Positions 63,443 through 64,000 of a stretch of DNA of 64,000 bases are shown here, piece after piece. A model generated the notes under the pieces. It was not told the DNA's origin and did not search any database. It saw only the letters and a program-made list of their open reading frames with translations. The stretch's first letter is position 1, and every line of letters begins with the position of its first letter. The position numbers were made by a program, and so were the translations under genes. The stretch comes from CAYQDB01 sp964416195 (GTDB lineage: Bacteria > Zixibacteria > MSB-5A5 > GN15 > FEB-12), in the NCBI GenBank assembly GCA_964416195.1, contig CAYQDB010000005.1, positions 105,582 through 169,581 on the forward strand, read 5' to 3'.

Positions 63443-64000
63443 GTGCAACACGAACAACCAATAGTTGCCAACTTAGACAAATTCAAAGAATTGATCTTAC
63501 ATATAAGCAAATTATGTGAAGATCACCCGTTTTTTGGGGTGACTAAGTTGAACAAGCTCCTTTTTGTAGCTGACTTCAGCGCTTACGCACAATTGGGTGT
63601 TCCAATCACTGGTGTTGAGTATTTCAAATTGAAGTTTGGCCCTGCTCCACGTCCAATGAAACCTGTAATTGACGAAATGCGACTACGTGAAGATTTATTT
63701 ATTAGGCCAGTGACTGTGTTCACCAGAACAGAGAAGAAACCCATAGCTGCTCGTGAGGCCAACTACAATCTATTCACAGGCAATGAAATTGAGTTAGTAG
63801 ATTACTTCGCAGAACAGTTTAGAGATTGGACGGCCACACAGATCGTCAATTGGTCTCATCAATATATCGGATGGAGAGTAGTAGCAGAGAAAGAGATTAT
63901 ACCCTACGAAAGCATCTATTGGCCGGACAATCAAGAAACTGAAGTCACCAAGAGGCAACTTGCATTAGCACATGTTGTCGCCGAAAGATATAACTTAGTT
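63443..64000 (+). CDS. Panacea (SocA-like) antitoxin-domain protein, 3' partial
   Basis: 186 codons visible, open to the window edge. GTG 63443 is the start: it is seven bases after AAGGAGG (63429-63435). The ATG at 63441 is out of frame and closes after seven codons. Residues about 25-75 match the Panacea/DUF4065 core (FFGVTKLNKLLFVADFSAY, PITGVEYFKLKFGPAPRPM), with later SHQYIGWRVV. Panacea proteins neutralise diverse toxins encoded next to them (PanAT systems, SocAB). The toxin could be the small protein upstream or an unseen gene downstream. The region is more AT-rich than the housekeeping genes nearby, suggesting transfer. Confidence 0.8.
   Translation, partial: MQHEQPIVANLDKFKELILHISKLCEDHPFFGVTKLNKLLFVADFSAYAQLGVPITGVEYFKLKFGPAPRPMKPVIDEMRLREDLFIRPVTVFTRTEKKPIAAREANYNLFTGNEIELVDYFAEQFRDWTATQIVNWSHQYIGWRVVAEKEIIPYESIYWPDNQETEVTKRQLALAHVVAERYNLV

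Noticed and set aside
1..64000. CRISPR arrays, tRNA, rRNA, insertion sequences or prophage
   Set aside because: None seen: no regularly spaced direct repeats, no transposase or integrase frame, no recognisable tRNA or rRNA sequence by eye. A tRNAscan or Infernal run would be decisive.

Overview
The window looks like one scaffold of a metagenome-derived genome: a 100-base run of N splits a gene at 11493-11592, both ends cut genes, and two otherwise coherent genes carry an in-frame TAG. Gene content is bacterial and Gram-negative. Three secreted proteins end in paired dockerin-like repeats of the type ADLTYLVAYLF. One giant surface protein ends in a FlgD/T9SS-like domain. Together these suggest the FCB side of the tree, most likely candidate phylum Zixibacteria or a neighbour. 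That placement is inference from family knowledge; no rRNA or tRNA gene was seen.

Layout. 1-5.5 kb: the tail of a secreted NHL-propeller/dockerin protein, a polytopic membrane protein with TPR repeats, and a GAF-GAF-PP2C phosphatase. 5.5-16 kb: an MFS exporter facing a housekeeping run, ruvC-ruvA-ruvB, a small unknown, queA, ispD/ispF (with the N gap), DedA, ddl, a HAD hydrolase and a GT39-type glycosyltransferase, often overlapping or touching. 16-30 kb: accessory and surface genes: an HNH endonuclease, a KamA-family radical SAM enzyme behind a long hairpin-rich leader, an HTH-DUF2087 regulator, a lipoprotein, a broken subtilase-dockerin protein, a CPA2 antiporter, a C39-like protease with cohesin-like and dockerin-like parts, an SDR and an M23 peptidase. 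30.8-46.3 kb: an exopolysaccharide locus with an acyltransferase, two SGNH hydrolases, a Wzx flippase, an O-antigen polymerase/ligase, two PaaK/CapK-type adenylate-forming enzymes, four glycosyltransferases and a deacetylase-like protein. A 1536-residue beta-helix/FN3-like surface protein follows. 51-57.3 kb (minus strand): CPBP protease, PASTA protein, an unknown, gyrA and a signal peptidase with a membrane extension. 57.7-64 kb: a small DNA-binding pair (sigma-region-4/zinc protein plus ribbon-helix-helix), a radical SAM-DUF2344 fusion, rsmB, and at the edge a small basic protein followed by a Panacea/SocA-type antitoxin-domain gene.

Regulation that can be read: several TTGACA promoters mostly with a 16-base spacer. 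Three of them place the start codon only 6-10 bases after the -10 box with no Shine-Dalgarno, as in leaderless mRNAs. Three Rho-independent terminators are visible. Two kinds of palindromic repeat sit between genes: GTAGGG...CTAC hairpin elements and one GTCATCGCGAG-type cloverleaf-like element.
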